From a virus, in IMG/VR virus record IMGVR_UViG_3300047276_000704, positions 1-41,920 of that record: a stretch of DNA of 41,920 nt; one strand, written 5' to 3'. The notes beneath the pieces were generated by a model. It was not told the origin of the DNA and made no database searches. It worked only from the letters and a program-made list of their open reading frames with translations. The first letter of the stretch is position 1. Each line of letters begins with the position of its first letter. Shown here piece by piece: positions 24,088-31,222 of the stretch. Position numbers and translations under genes: made by a program.

Positions 24088-25584
24088 GTGCCGTACTTAG
24101 GGAACGATCTTCAAGTTGCTAACACAACTTACCGTGTTATCGACGATATTTCTTCCGGGTTCAATGGAAGCACCACTTCTTTTGCTTTAACAGTCCAAGG
24201 GCTTACTCCTGTACCCTTCCCTGTTAACGAGCAAAACTGTCTAATTTCTGTCGGTGGTGTACCGCAGAAACCGGACTATACAGGTACTGAAGGTTTTAAA
24301 TTTTCTGGTAGCAATATTGTTTTCTCTTCTGCTCCAGCAGCTGGCGAGAAGTTCTGGGGTGTAATTCTGGCCGGTGCTGATTATGTTGCAGCAGGTGTTA
24401 CTTATCCGAACGGTACTGCAAATACGCCAAGTATTACATTTGGTTCTAATACGTCCACCGGGTTATTCCTGTCAGGTACTAACGTTTTAGGTATTGCTAC
24501 AGGTGGTGTACAAGCTGTAACGGTTGATTCGGCACAGCGAGTAGGGATTGGTACCGCTAATCCCCAACAATCGCTACACGTTTCTGGTTCTGGAAATATT
24601 TACAATCGCGTTTCTTCTACAACATCCACTTTTACTGGAGTCGACTTTGGTCAATCATCTTCCGGGGATGGGGTTATTGATGTCAGAGACAACAAAAACT
24701 TAATTTTATATACAAACGACACTGAACGCGTTCGCATTACCTCAACTGGCGCCATATCTCCCGGCGCCACAGGCACAAACACTGGTACTACTGGACAAGC
24801 TTTACTTAGCCAAGGCGCAAGTTCTCCGCCAACTTGGGGCACAGTTTCAAGCGCTGCAACAGTTCAAACATTTACCAGTTCTGGTACATGGACTAAACCA
24901 TCTACCGGCACCGTGGCCCGGATTTACCTTTGGGGTGGCGGTGGTTCTGGTGGACGTACAACCGTGGGTGGTGGTGGTGGCGGCGGAGGTGCTTGTATCT
25001 TTGGGGAGTATTTACTTTCAAGTCTTCCTTCTACAGTTACGGTAACTATTGGTAGTGGTGGATCAGTTGCAGCTGGAACAACAAACACCAATGGTGCTGC
25101 CGGGCAAAATTCCACATTTGGTTCATTGCTTACCGCTTACGGCGGTGGGCCTGGTGGAGGCACTGCAAGTAGCGCCAACTCAACTGGCGGCGGTGGCGGT
25201 GGTTTATTGAGTGCTGGCACACTTTCAACAGCTGGCACTGGATATGATTCATCCACAGCAGGAGGGCAAGGTTTTACCTCACCAGGCGGTGGAAGCGCTA
25301 ATTTGGGTGGTGCAGGAGGCGGATTTGGTGGTGTAGGTGGTGGATACGCTGGAGGCAAGGCTCTATATGGCGGCGGCGGTGGCGGTGCACATGATGGAAC
25401 CACTGGCTTGGGCGCCGGCGGTACGTCAGTTTTTGGCGGCAATGGTGGCACTGCTCAAGCAGTTGGATCATCGGGCCAGGCTGGAGCACAACCAGGTGGG
25501 GGTGGCTCCGGCTGTGATCCAGGCGGTGTTTCCGTCTCGCCAGGTGCAGGCGGTGACGGCCAGTGTATAGTTTTTGTCTACTAA
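24088..25584 (+). CDS. Tail adhesin with polyglycine tip, 498 aa
   Basis: GTG start. Residues 1-125 are a beta-domain typical of cyanophage fibres; residues 150-215 are the IGTANPQQSLHV and NDTERVRITSTGAISPG shaft elements. From about residue 265 (TFTSSGTWTKP, then ARIYLWGGGGSGG) to the end the chain is extremely Gly-rich with short loops. That matches the layered polyglycine-II receptor-binding heads of the T2 and S16 adhesins. This is probably the host-recognition tip. Its neighbour is a chaperone, which such tips often need. Confidence 0.78.
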   Translation: MPYLGNDLQVANTTYRVIDDISSGFNGSTTSFALTVQGLTPVPFPVNEQNCLISVGGVPQKPDYTGTEGFKFSGSNIVFSSAPAAGEKFWGVILAGADYVAAGVTYPNGTANTPSITFGSNTSTGLFLSGTNVLGIATGGVQAVTVDSAQRVGIGTANPQQSLHVSGSGNIYNRVSSTTSTFTGVDFGQSSSGDGVIDVRDNKNLILYTNDTERVRITSTGAISPGATGTNTGTTGQALLSQGASSPPTWGTVSSAATVQTFTSSGTWTKPSTGTVARIYLWGGGGSGGRTTVGGGGGGGGACIFGEYLLSSLPSTVTVTIGSGGSVAAGTTNTNGAAGQNSTFGSLLTAYGGGPGGGTASSANSTGGGGGGLLSAGTLSTAGTGYDSSTAGGQGFTSPGGGSANLGGAGGGFGGVGGGYAGGKALYGGGGGGAHDGTTGLGAGGTSVFGGNGGTAQAVGSSGQAGAQPGGGGSGCDPGGVSVSPGAGGDGQCIVFVY

Positions 25585-25593
25585 TCTAAAACT

Positions 25594-25776
25594 ATGGCAA
25601 ACTACGCAATGGTTGATGACGCCGGCATCGTTCAAGGTGTAGCGGTATGGGACGGAAAAACAGAGTGGCAACCGCCCAACGGTTGGACAGCAATTTTGAA
25701 TCCTGAAGATGTCTGTGCCACAGTCGGCTGGACATATGTTAATGGTGTATTTTCTGCACCCGAAACTGAAGGCTAA
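25594..25776 (+). CDS. Small fibre-associated protein, 60 aa
   Basis: Short protein with the recurrent pattern AMVDDAG, VQGVAVWDG, W.PP and VGWTYVNGVFSAP. Many phages carry this small protein next to a tail adhesin, where it is presumed to assist fibre assembly. The start is 9 nt after the adhesin stop. Confidence 0.65.
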   Translation: MANYAMVDDAGIVQGVAVWDGKTEWQPPNGWTAILNPEDVCATVGWTYVNGVFSAPETEG

Positions 25777-25796
25777 TACGTCCATTCTCGTTAATG

Positions 25797-25883
25797 GGCA
25801 TGGCTGGCTAATACCAGTTGTGCCTGCTAGTCACCTTCACTAAAGTAATTTAGCGGCTAAGATAGGACCATAGTTCCTATCTT
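25797..25883 (+). promoter_or_regulatory. Two consecutive stem-loops before peptidase gene
   Basis: The first hairpin (25797-25824) has an 11-bp stem including three wobble pairs around CTAATA. The second (25859-25883) has the perfect 9-bp stem AAGATAGGA/TCCTATCTT around CCATAGT, ends in TTT, and stops 1 nt before ATG 25885. They may end the fibre transcript or mark an RNA processing site. The peptidase ATG has no Shine-Dalgarno sequence of its own. Confidence 0.5.
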
Positions 25884-25884
25884 T

Positions 25885-26664
25885 ATGTCTGCGCCCAATA
25901 ACGTAACTTCTAAACAGCAAACATGGTTTAAAAAACAACCAGTTGCTGCAGATACTTTACCCAACGATCAAAAAGCCAAAGTTTATCAAGGCCGCACTTA
26001 CCCCGTTAAAGCTGCCCTCAAACAGCAAGACGGACACACCCAACTTGATTTAGGTTCGCTCGGCACCTGGTGGGTGTTTGACGCCCACTGGCTGGGCCTA
26101 AAACCAGAACAAAAGCCGTACGCTGTCGAGGGAAATTTAAAATATCTTCGTAATTTCCCATATTTCTGGCAACAGGACAACGGTCCAGAAGGCTGGCGCC
26201 AGTGTCAAACCAGCTCTATTGCCATGTGCCTTAAATACCTTGGCGTGAAGGGCATTAACAACGACGTAGATTACCTTCATTACGTCAATAAGCACGGTGA
26301 CACAACAACACGGGAAGCTCACTTCAAAGCCTTAGCTGATCTTGGTGTTACGGCATCTTTCAAGATGAACCTTGATGCTCAAGACATCCAAGAGCAAATT
26401 AAAAAAGGAAAGCCCGTTGCTGTTGGTATCCTCCACCACGGAACAGTTGATAAACCCAGAGGGGGCGGCCATTTCATTGTAATTTCAGGATATTCTGACT
26501 CTTACTGGTTAGTCCAAGATCCATTTGGTGAGCTTGACCTTGTAGGCGGACACTGGTTAGAACAAGGGCCAACCTCTGGTAAGAATCAACATTACAGTTT
26601 TGCCAACATGGACCCTCGCTTGTTTGTTGGCGGCGGTGCTAGTGGGTGGGGTTGGACCTTCTAA
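25885..26664 (+). CDS. C39-like cysteine peptidase with SH3-like N-terminus
   Basis: 259 aa. Residues 20-75 (KVYQGRTYPVKAA, WWVFDAHWLGL) look like an SH3-type wall-binding domain. Residues 90-235 match a peptidase C39-like fold: WRQCQTSS with C107, GGGHFIVISGY with H196, and VQDPFGE with D212. C39-like enzymes cut peptides or peptidoglycan bridges. No signal peptide is visible, so it would act with a holin or in the virion. It lies after the fibre block, near small membrane proteins, which fits lysis or entry. Confidence 0.75.
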   Translation: MSAPNNVTSKQQTWFKKQPVAADTLPNDQKAKVYQGRTYPVKAALKQQDGHTQLDLGSLGTWWVFDAHWLGLKPEQKPYAVEGNLKYLRNFPYFWQQDNGPEGWRQCQTSSIAMCLKYLGVKGINNDVDYLHYVNKHGDTTTREAHFKALADLGVTASFKMNLDAQDIQEQIKKGKPVAVGILHHGTVDKPRGGGHFIVISGYSDSYWLVQDPFGELDLVGGHWLEQGPTSGKNQHYSFANMDPRLFVGGGASGWGWTF

Positions 26665-26666
26665 CA

Positions 26667-26855
26667 GTGGAAAAACACATCCACCAATTTGCGCAAGGTT
26701 TACAAGATTTTTCAACAATCATCATTCATTTACATGTTATTGCGCTGCTTGTAATTAATATGACAAAAACACCTACAGCCAATACGGCAGTAGAACGCGT
26801 GTACCGTGGTTTGGAAATGCTGGCAGGACTATTAACCCCGCTTGCTAAACGCTAA
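26667..26855 (+). CDS. Small single-pass membrane protein, 62 aa
   Basis: A GTG at 26667, 2 nt after the peptidase stop, gives VEKHIHQFAQG followed by a hydrophobic stretch (STIIIHLHVIALLVINM) and a polar C-terminus. The frame is open further upstream inside the peptidase gene, but that would be a large overlap. A one-helix membrane protein beside a peptidase is a candidate lysis protein (holin-like). Confidence 0.55.
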   Translation: MEKHIHQFAQGLQDFSTIIIHLHVIALLVINMTKTPTANTAVERVYRGLEMLAGLLTPLAKR

Positions 26856-26890
26856 TAATCTGTTAATATAACTATAAAATTTACCGCATT

Positions 26891-27109
26891 ATGGCGACCA
26901 TCAAAGAGTTAGAAGCTGGACTCAAGCAGCAATTATCCGATCTTGCTGAGCAGATCCGTACTGCAGAAGCTAATCTTCTCCTTACAAAAGAAGGTTATTT
27001 AAAAGTTTCTGGCGCCTTGGAGATCATTGAAATCTTAAAGAAAGAAGAAGATGCCAAAGCAGCAGAAGCCGAACGGGAAGCACTGACCTCTGCAGCCTTA
27101 GCGGATTAA
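26891..27109 (+). CDS. Coiled-coil protein, 72 aa
   Basis: Nearly all helix with heptad-spaced Leu/Ile (ELEAGLKQQLSDLAEQIRTAE) and an acidic end. An AT-rich gap with TATAAAAT (26873-26880) lies upstream. Unknown role, possibly a regulator or a small assembly factor. Confidence 0.65.
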   Translation: MATIKELEAGLKQQLSDLAEQIRTAEANLLLTKEGYLKVSGALEIIEILKKEEDAKAAEAEREALTSAALAD

Positions 27110-27113
27110 CAAG

Positions 27114-27344
27114 ATGCTAGGAGATTTCACGCCAGGTCGTTATCGTGCCCTTGAGATACTGGCAGACCATATGAAGCAGCCTTCGCGTGAACTCCGCCTT
27201 GATTCCATCATTCGTGATGTGCCAGACGAGGATCTTCGCTGGGTCACGGATCGTGTCCACCACTGGCTCCTGAAGCTATTGGAAGACGCTGATTACGATC
27301 CAGCTGAGAATCCGGATGAGTTTTCTATCGGTTTAACGGATTAA
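27114..27344 (+). CDS. Hypothetical helical protein, 76 aa
   Basis: Starts 4 nt after the coiled-coil gene. Acidic, with helices around YRALEILADHM and DLRWVTDRVHHWLLKLLED. The stop lies immediately at the left edge of the tRNA island. No family recognised. Confidence 0.65.
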   Translation: MLGDFTPGRYRALEILADHMKQPSRELRLDSIIRDVPDEDLRWVTDRVHHWLLKLLEDADYDPAENPDEFSIGLTD

Positions 27345-27383
27345 GCCAAACCACGGATTTGAACCGAGGACCAACGGTTTACT
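27344..27383 (-). tRNA. tRNA 3'-half-like remnant (possible att or broken tRNA)
   Basis: On the minus strand the sequence reads like the last part of a tRNA: GTAAA then CCGTT, a T-arm CTCGG-TTCAAAT-CCGTG (one mismatch) and a GTTTGGC acceptor strand. The expected 5' half (D-arm and paired acceptor) is not found adjacent; only a weak CCAAA match lies upstream. It may be a tRNA remnant or a tRNA-derived attachment site. Confidence 0.35.
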
Positions 27384-27428
27384 TTAAATTTAAAAACGTG
27401 TACAGTGTATTTTGGTCTATCCACTACT

Positions 27429-27500
27429 GCCCCAGTAGTTAAGTGGTCATAACAAAAATTTTGTAAATTTTCGTCGTGTGTTCGATTCACACCTGGGGCT
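27429..27500 (+). tRNA. tRNA-Thr (UGU)
   Basis: 72-nt cloverleaf. Acceptor GCCCCAG pairs with CTGGGGC; D-arm GTTA/TAAC; anticodon stem AAAAT/ATTTT around loop TTTGTAA, so anticodon UGU reads ACA. T-arm GTGTG-TTCGATT-CACAC, discriminator T, and no encoded CCA. The anticodon stem is unusually AT-only. Its first ten bases are identical to those of the tRNA at 28208-28283. Confidence 0.88.
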
Positions 27501-27540
27501 TTATTTATGTTAATATGGATTCAGATCTAGTGAGCGGCTC

Positions 27541-28182
27541 ATGCCTGAGTGGACGGAAGAGGGGTACCAAAGAATATTAGATGCGGCCAGCAGAGGAAGG
27601 CAGACATTAATTGATCAAGCCAAGAAAGAATACGCGTTAAAACTTGCTGATTACAATAAAAACCCTAGTTTGTGCTTATGTTGCACAAAACCATTATTAT
27701 TTGAAAAATTCACAAATAAAGCAAAATATTGTTCTCGATCTTGTGCGGCAAAAATTAATAACAAAAAACGTAAAAAACAAGGGGCAGTGCTTAATTGTTT
27801 AAATTGTAATGTAAAAATAAATGATTTAAAGTCTTTTAAAATAAAATACTGTTCTATTAAATGTTCAGCACAGCATAAGTCAAATAAACTGATGCAAGAC
27901 TGGCTTGAAGGTAAAAAAAGTCCTGCCCCAAAGGCTTTGCGTACTTATTTAAAAAAATTAAAACCACTCATCTGTGAAATTTGTAAACATGCAGAATGGA
28001 ATAACCAGCCAATACCTTTAGAAATGGACCACAAAGACGGAAACCATAAAAACAACAATTTTGAAAATCTTCGATTAATTTGCCCAAATTGTCACGCACA
28101 AACTCCGACATATAAATCCAAAAACAGGGGCAACGGACGTGACTACCGTCGAGAACGCTGGAGAGTTGGTAAAACATGTTAG
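27541..28182 (+). CDS. Zinc-finger HNH homing endonuclease
   Basis: 213 aa. Treble-clef-like zinc pairs C45/C48-C64/C68 and C86/C89-C104/C108 are followed by an HNH: C145/C148, EMDHKDGNHKNN (H164), ENLRLICPNCH (C181, C184, H185). The zinc-finger layout is similar to that of the HNH hidden in the terminase intein. The AT-rich Lys/Asn codons differ from the structural genes, a sign of transfer. The last codons overlap a broken tRNA on the other strand. Confidence 0.85.
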   Translation: MPEWTEEGYQRILDAASRGRQTLIDQAKKEYALKLADYNKNPSLCLCCTKPLLFEKFTNKAKYCSRSCAAKINNKKRKKQGAVLNCLNCNVKINDLKSFKIKYCSIKCSAQHKSNKLMQDWLEGKKSPAPKALRTYLKKLKPLICEICKHAEWNNQPIPLEMDHKDGNHKNNNFENLRLICPNCHAQTPTYKSKNRGNGRDYRRERWRVGKTC

Positions 28183-28205
28183 CTCTACCACTGAGCTAAT
28201 CCAGC
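28166..28205 (-). tRNA. 5'-half tRNA fragment truncated by HNH gene
   Basis: On the minus strand, GCTGGAT TA GCTC AGTGGTA GAGC is a textbook acceptor strand and D-arm. It is followed by AACATGTTTTACC at the anticodon, and then the match ends. No anticodon-stem closure or T-arm follows; instead the 3' end of the HNH reading frame occupies this position. It lies 2 nt downstream of the tRNA at 28208-28283, as in a tandem tRNA pair. A short GCTGGA match to the acceptor occurs at 28157. Confidence 0.6.
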
Positions 28206-28207
28206 AA

Positions 28208-28283
28208 TGCCCCAGGTCAGATTTGAACTGACACCTGTAGGACTTTTAAGGTCCTTGCCTGCTTCCGATTGGGCTACTGGGGC
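28208..28283 (-). tRNA. tRNA-Leu-like (UAA) with short variable arm
   Basis: Acceptor GCCCCAG/CTGGGGC, D-arm GCC...GGC with an AATCGGAAGCA-type loop, anticodon stem AGGAC/GTCCT around CTTAAAA (anticodon UAA), T-arm GTCAG-TTCAAAT-CTGAC, discriminator A, 76 nt. Anticodon UAA reads Leu UUA, and the loop CTTAAAA is typical of tRNA-Leu. The variable region is only ACAGGT, while bacterial tRNA-Leu has a long arm. No CCA is encoded. Confidence 0.78.
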
Positions 28284-28354
28284 GATCGGTACAAGCATAG
28301 CGTACAGGGCAGGTGTGTGCACCTTAATTTTGTGTAAGGATTCATGACAACTTC

Positions 28355-28765
28355 ATGTTTCACTGCGAAAACGATTTACTGGCTAACTTAATTGTTCTCA
28401 GTCCTAAAGTTGCGCGTAAACGATTTCGAGAAAGTATTTTTGAAGATTGGAATTGGTGTTGCGCTTATTGCGATAAACAATTGAGCGATCGTGATGCCAC
28501 GATTGACCACATTGTTCCCAAACATAAAGGCGGACACAGTACTAGAAATAACCTGGCGTGCGCATGTTCCAATTGCAACCGAGCCAAAGGTTCGCAACAC
28601 GTATTTGATTACATGAGCCCCGCCCATCAGAACTACTCAGAGCAAAGGGTTGGTAAACTTAAAGAATGGATGGAGCAAAAACCTTGCTCCGTAAGAATTA
28701 CGCCTTCCGCTCAGGCCATACCTTACATTTGCAATGATGCAACCCTCGGCTGGATCGCAACCTGA
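28355..28765 (+). CDS. HNH endonuclease (McrA-type core)
   Basis: 136 aa. Core: CCAYCDKQLSDRDATIDHIV (C36, C39, D51, H52), NNLACACSNCNRAKGS (N65/66, C71, C74). The order matches the McrA/HNH_1 fold. A stand-alone homing or nicking enzyme next to a tRNA cluster is usual for phages. The last 32 nt overlap the start of the next small gene in another frame. The start is uncertain because the AAGGA ribosome-like site lies 14 nt upstream of ATG 28355. Confidence 0.82.
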   Translation: MFHCENDLLANLIVLSPKVARKRFRESIFEDWNWCCAYCDKQLSDRDATIDHIVPKHKGGHSTRNNLACACSNCNRAKGSQHVFDYMSPAHQNYSEQRVGKLKEWMEQKPCSVRITPSAQAIPYICNDATLGWIAT

Positions 28766-28907
28766 TCCCAAACAATTTGCCCAAGATTATGCTGATCAGG
28801 TTTCAAAGTTAATTGAAAAAGCTCAAGATGAGCGCACTGAAAAATATCCGCTCCTTACTGGCCAAGTTGGCACCACAATTCAAGATCGTAGCGATTATTA
28901 CGTCTGA
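28734..28907 (+). CDS. Small helical protein, 57 aa
   Basis: Begins ATG-ATG inside the end of the HNH gene and stops in a TGATG overlap with the following gene. The product is polar with a central helix (FAQDYADQVSKLIEKAQDE). Tight coupling with the next gene supports it. It is too short to assign. Confidence 0.65.
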   Translation: MMQPSAGSQPDPKQFAQDYADQVSKLIEKAQDERTEKYPLLTGQVGTTIQDRSDYYV

Positions 28908-29179
28908 TGGCTGACCGCGCAAAAGCCAAACGCTTAGCTAAGGAGCACATGAAGTGTAACAAGCCCCAGCGTGCCCCAGAGGGCGATACGCACAAGTGGG
29001 TGGTCAAGTCCTGTTATGACGGAGAAGAGAAGATTGTAAGGTACGGCAGACGTGGATATGAAGATTATACGCAACATCACGATCCTGAGCGGCGTAAGAA
29101 CTTCCGAGCTAGAATGAGGTGCGATGAAAAAATGGACAAAAACAGCCCACGCTACTGGGCATGTTCTCGGCTCTGGTGA
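28907..29179 (+). CDS. Conserved small basic protein (DUF5754-like), 90 aa
   Basis: Basic protein with KWVVKSCYDGEEKIVRYGRRGY, DYTQHHDPERRKNFRARMRC and PRYWACSRLW. The pattern resembles a small protein family I associate with cyanophages and other phages (DUF5754), but I cannot confirm it by search. The four cysteines may bind metal. It starts within the preceding stop codon. Confidence 0.6.
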   Translation: MADRAKAKRLAKEHMKCNKPQRAPEGDTHKWVVKSCYDGEEKIVRYGRRGYEDYTQHHDPERRKNFRARMRCDEKMDKNSPRYWACSRLW

Positions 29180-29184
29180 TTTAA

Positions 29185-29655
29185 ATGGCTAAAGTTACAA
29201 CCGATAAAACAACTCCTTGCTACTGCCACCTAACGCAGTGCCTGCGGGATTCTATCCACGTTTACCACCAGACCCAGCTTGTGCACTGGAACCTGATGGG
29301 CGGCAAGTTTTACCAACTTCACCTCTTGACAGAACGCATCTATCAAGAGATGGAAGAAGGTAATGACACAATTGCCGAACATATCCGTTCTCTTGATATT
29401 GCAACACCTAAAACAGTTGAGGACTTGGTGTACTCAATGATGCCAGAAATTCCTTTAGAAAGTTGCTTCAACCAAGAAACAATTATTCTCCAACTGGCAA
29501 CTAACCACAACCTTCTTGCGCAGAAATTTGAAGAGCTGATTAAAATGTCAGAGCAGATCGGTGACCAACTCACCCTCGATCTTGGTGTTGAACGTGGCCG
29601 CGTTCACAAAAAGAACCAATGGTTACTTAAGAGTACACTAGATTATAAGAAATAA
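29185..29655 (+). CDS. dps: Dps-like ferritin (DNA protection during starvation)
   Basis: 156 aa. The inter-subunit ferroxidase ligands match with exact Dps spacing: H34 (VHWNLMGGKF), H46, D61 and E65 (DTIAEHIRSLD). Dps forms a dodecameric cage that oxidises iron with peroxide and can bind DNA. In an infected phototroph it could limit Fenton damage or store iron. It is 5 nt after the preceding gene, and it precedes two virion-like beta proteins, so it could also be packaged. Confidence 0.85.
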   Translation: MAKVTTDKTTPCYCHLTQCLRDSIHVYHQTQLVHWNLMGGKFYQLHLLTERIYQEMEEGNDTIAEHIRSLDIATPKTVEDLVYSMMPEIPLESCFNQETIILQLATNHNLLAQKFEELIKMSEQIGDQLTLDLGVERGRVHKKNQWLLKSTLDYKK

Positions 29656-29661
29656 TCAGCC

Positions 29662-30009
29662 ATGTCTACCTCACCAATCTTTAACGATACGCTGTTCTTT
29701 TATCCAACGGCCCTTACTGCCACAGGAACGACCACAGCGTGCTTGGTGGCAGATCAAGATGACTTTGCACCCATTAATTTCGGCTTTCAAGTCACTGTTG
29801 CTAGTATCGGAACCAGTGTCGTAGTGCGCTTTGAAGGCAGCTTAGACGGCACGAACTTCTTCTCCCTGGCGGCCTCCGATACCACCATCTCCTCCAATGG
29901 TACAACTGGGTACAACGTCACTAATTTTCCTCTCAAGGCGGTTCGTTGCCGCCTCGTAACAATTAATACAGGAACACCAACAGTTACATTTGTTATCTCA
30001 GCCAGGTAA
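29662..30009 (+). CDS. Small beta-sandwich protein A, 115 aa
   Basis: Beta-strand protein with a TSVVVRFEGSLDGTNFF core, paralogous to the next protein. This core resembles small surface or decoration domains of virions; the role is inferred. It starts 6 nt after dps. Confidence 0.65.
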   Translation: MSTSPIFNDTLFFYPTALTATGTTTACLVADQDDFAPINFGFQVTVASIGTSVVVRFEGSLDGTNFFSLAASDTTISSNGTTGYNVTNFPLKAVRCRLVTINTGTPTVTFVISAR

Positions 30010-30035
30010 AATAAACGGACTAAGCGCGTGCTACC

Positions 30036-30380
30036 GTGAGTTATTTTGAAAGTTACCAGCAGACAGTATTCTTTGATTTCCCAACACTGTCCAATCCTGG
30101 CGTAACTGATGTAGTTGATGTTTACACAACAAATTACCTGTCTACCAGGAATTACACGTTAGTAGCTACCGTAACAAACTTAGATACTTCAGTGGTGGTG
30201 CGGTTAGACGGCAGCACCGATGGCACCAACTTCGGTGCCATGATCTCTAACACCATTACGCAAAACGGAACATACGCTTATAACGTGTCTGGTTTTCCTA
30301 TGAAAAAACTGCGTGCTAACTTCTTCCACGAGTCTGGCGGCACTAACGCACGAGTAAAATTCCAGATCGCTGCTAACTAA
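30036..30380 (+). CDS. Small beta-sandwich protein B, 114 aa (paralogue)
   Basis: GTG start. It shares TSVVVRLDGSTDGTNFG with protein A in the same relative position and has a similar NYTLVATVTN strand order, so the pair arose by duplication. It ends tail-to-tail with the oxygenase gene, overlapping by 4 nt. Confidence 0.65.
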   Translation: MSYFESYQQTVFFDFPTLSNPGVTDVVDVYTTNYLSTRNYTLVATVTNLDTSVVVRLDGSTDGTNFGAMISNTITQNGTYAYNVSGFPMKKLRANFFHESGGTNARVKFQIAAN

Positions 30381-31171
30381 ATTAGCGACCAGCTGCGGAA
30401 CCATTTAGTAATTACATACTTGTTTCCGCTTACTGGAGGACAAGCTTCGTGCAGTGTTTTGGGATTAGGCACCCCATTTTTGTACAAATTATTCCAAAAA
30501 ATAGCCATTCCTTGTTTTGGCTTAACTTTTAATTTAAGGTGTTTGAAGTAGGTCTCGCCTCCTTGTTCTACATCATTTAAATAAAGCATAAAAGTCCAGG
30601 TACGCTGTCCCATCCACTCGGTGTAAGTTTTGTATTCTCTTGTTAACGGAAAAAAATAATCGTGATGCGCTCTATAGTATTGTCCTGGCTCGTATTTCTG
30701 CGCCTGCATAATCTCTCCAATAAATGGATTTAAATCCATAAAGCTGCAAATTTTATTGTCAATACTGTTTAAATAAGAAGATGAAAAGTAATGCAGATCC
30801 GATGTTTTGCTGGTCCTGTGCTTTGAAGTTATAACGTCATCGTCTTTATTTGAAACAGTGGATGGCCGCAAGTTGCTATCAGCGGTTTCAATCAATTCTT
30901 GACATTCTTCTGGTGTTAAAAAATTCTCAAACGTGTAAATCTGTGTAAATGGAAATTTGTACTTTTTTACTCCCTCTGGGAACTGCTTGTTTGCAAAGTT
31001 TTTATAATCAATGTGTTTTGGTTTTGATTTAAAACTACACAAGTTTAGTAGCTGTTTCATTTCATTATCTGTCTGTTGATATGTTTCTTTTATGTGCCTC
31101 AGCGTCTGTAGCTTACTGACGCCGCTGACCGCTGCACGCATCAATTCATAGGCGATGTCAGTTTGTTCCAT
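30377..31171 (-). CDS. Prolyl 4-hydroxylase-like 2OG-Fe(II) oxygenase
   Basis: 264 aa from ATG 31171; a TTG at 31222 would add 17 unlikely residues. The C-terminal half has the P4H layout: iron ligands H169-x-D171 (YYRAHHDYF) and H241 (LHEACPPV), K251 for 2-oxoglutarate (GNKYVITKWFR), and the WTFMLYLNDVEQGGETYF strand. Such enzymes hydroxylate prolines and are common in aquatic phages; the substrate here is unknown. Residues 1-70 are an unassigned helical N-domain. Confidence 0.83.
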   Translation of the reverse strand: MEQTDIAYELMRAAVSGVSKLQTLRHIKETYQQTDNEMKQLLNLCSFKSKPKHIDYKNFANKQFPEGVKKYKFPFTQIYTFENFLTPEECQELIETADSNLRPSTVSNKDDDVITSKHRTSKTSDLHYFSSSYLNSIDNKICSFMDLNPFIGEIMQAQKYEPGQYYRAHHDYFFPLTREYKTYTEWMGQRTWTFMLYLNDVEQGGETYFKHLKLKVKPKQGMAIFWNNLYKNGVPNPKTLHEACPPVSGNKYVITKWFRSWSLI

Positions 31172-31222
31172 GTTTTGAATCTGGTTTAGGTAAAATATAG
31201 TGGTTAAAACGGTGCACGGCAA

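Noticed and set aside
19201-25584. Diversity-generating retroelement target in fibre genes
   Set aside because: No reverse transcriptase, template repeat or lectin-type variable domain is visible in the window.
26646-26855. Longer start for the small membrane protein
   Set aside because: It would overlap the peptidase C-terminus; the GTG at 26667 directly after the stop is more likely.
27344-28283. Group I intron interrupting a tRNA, with the HNH as its endonuclease
   Set aside because: The two tRNA fragments do not pair well, a whole tRNA-Thr lies between them, and I cannot see intron core elements.
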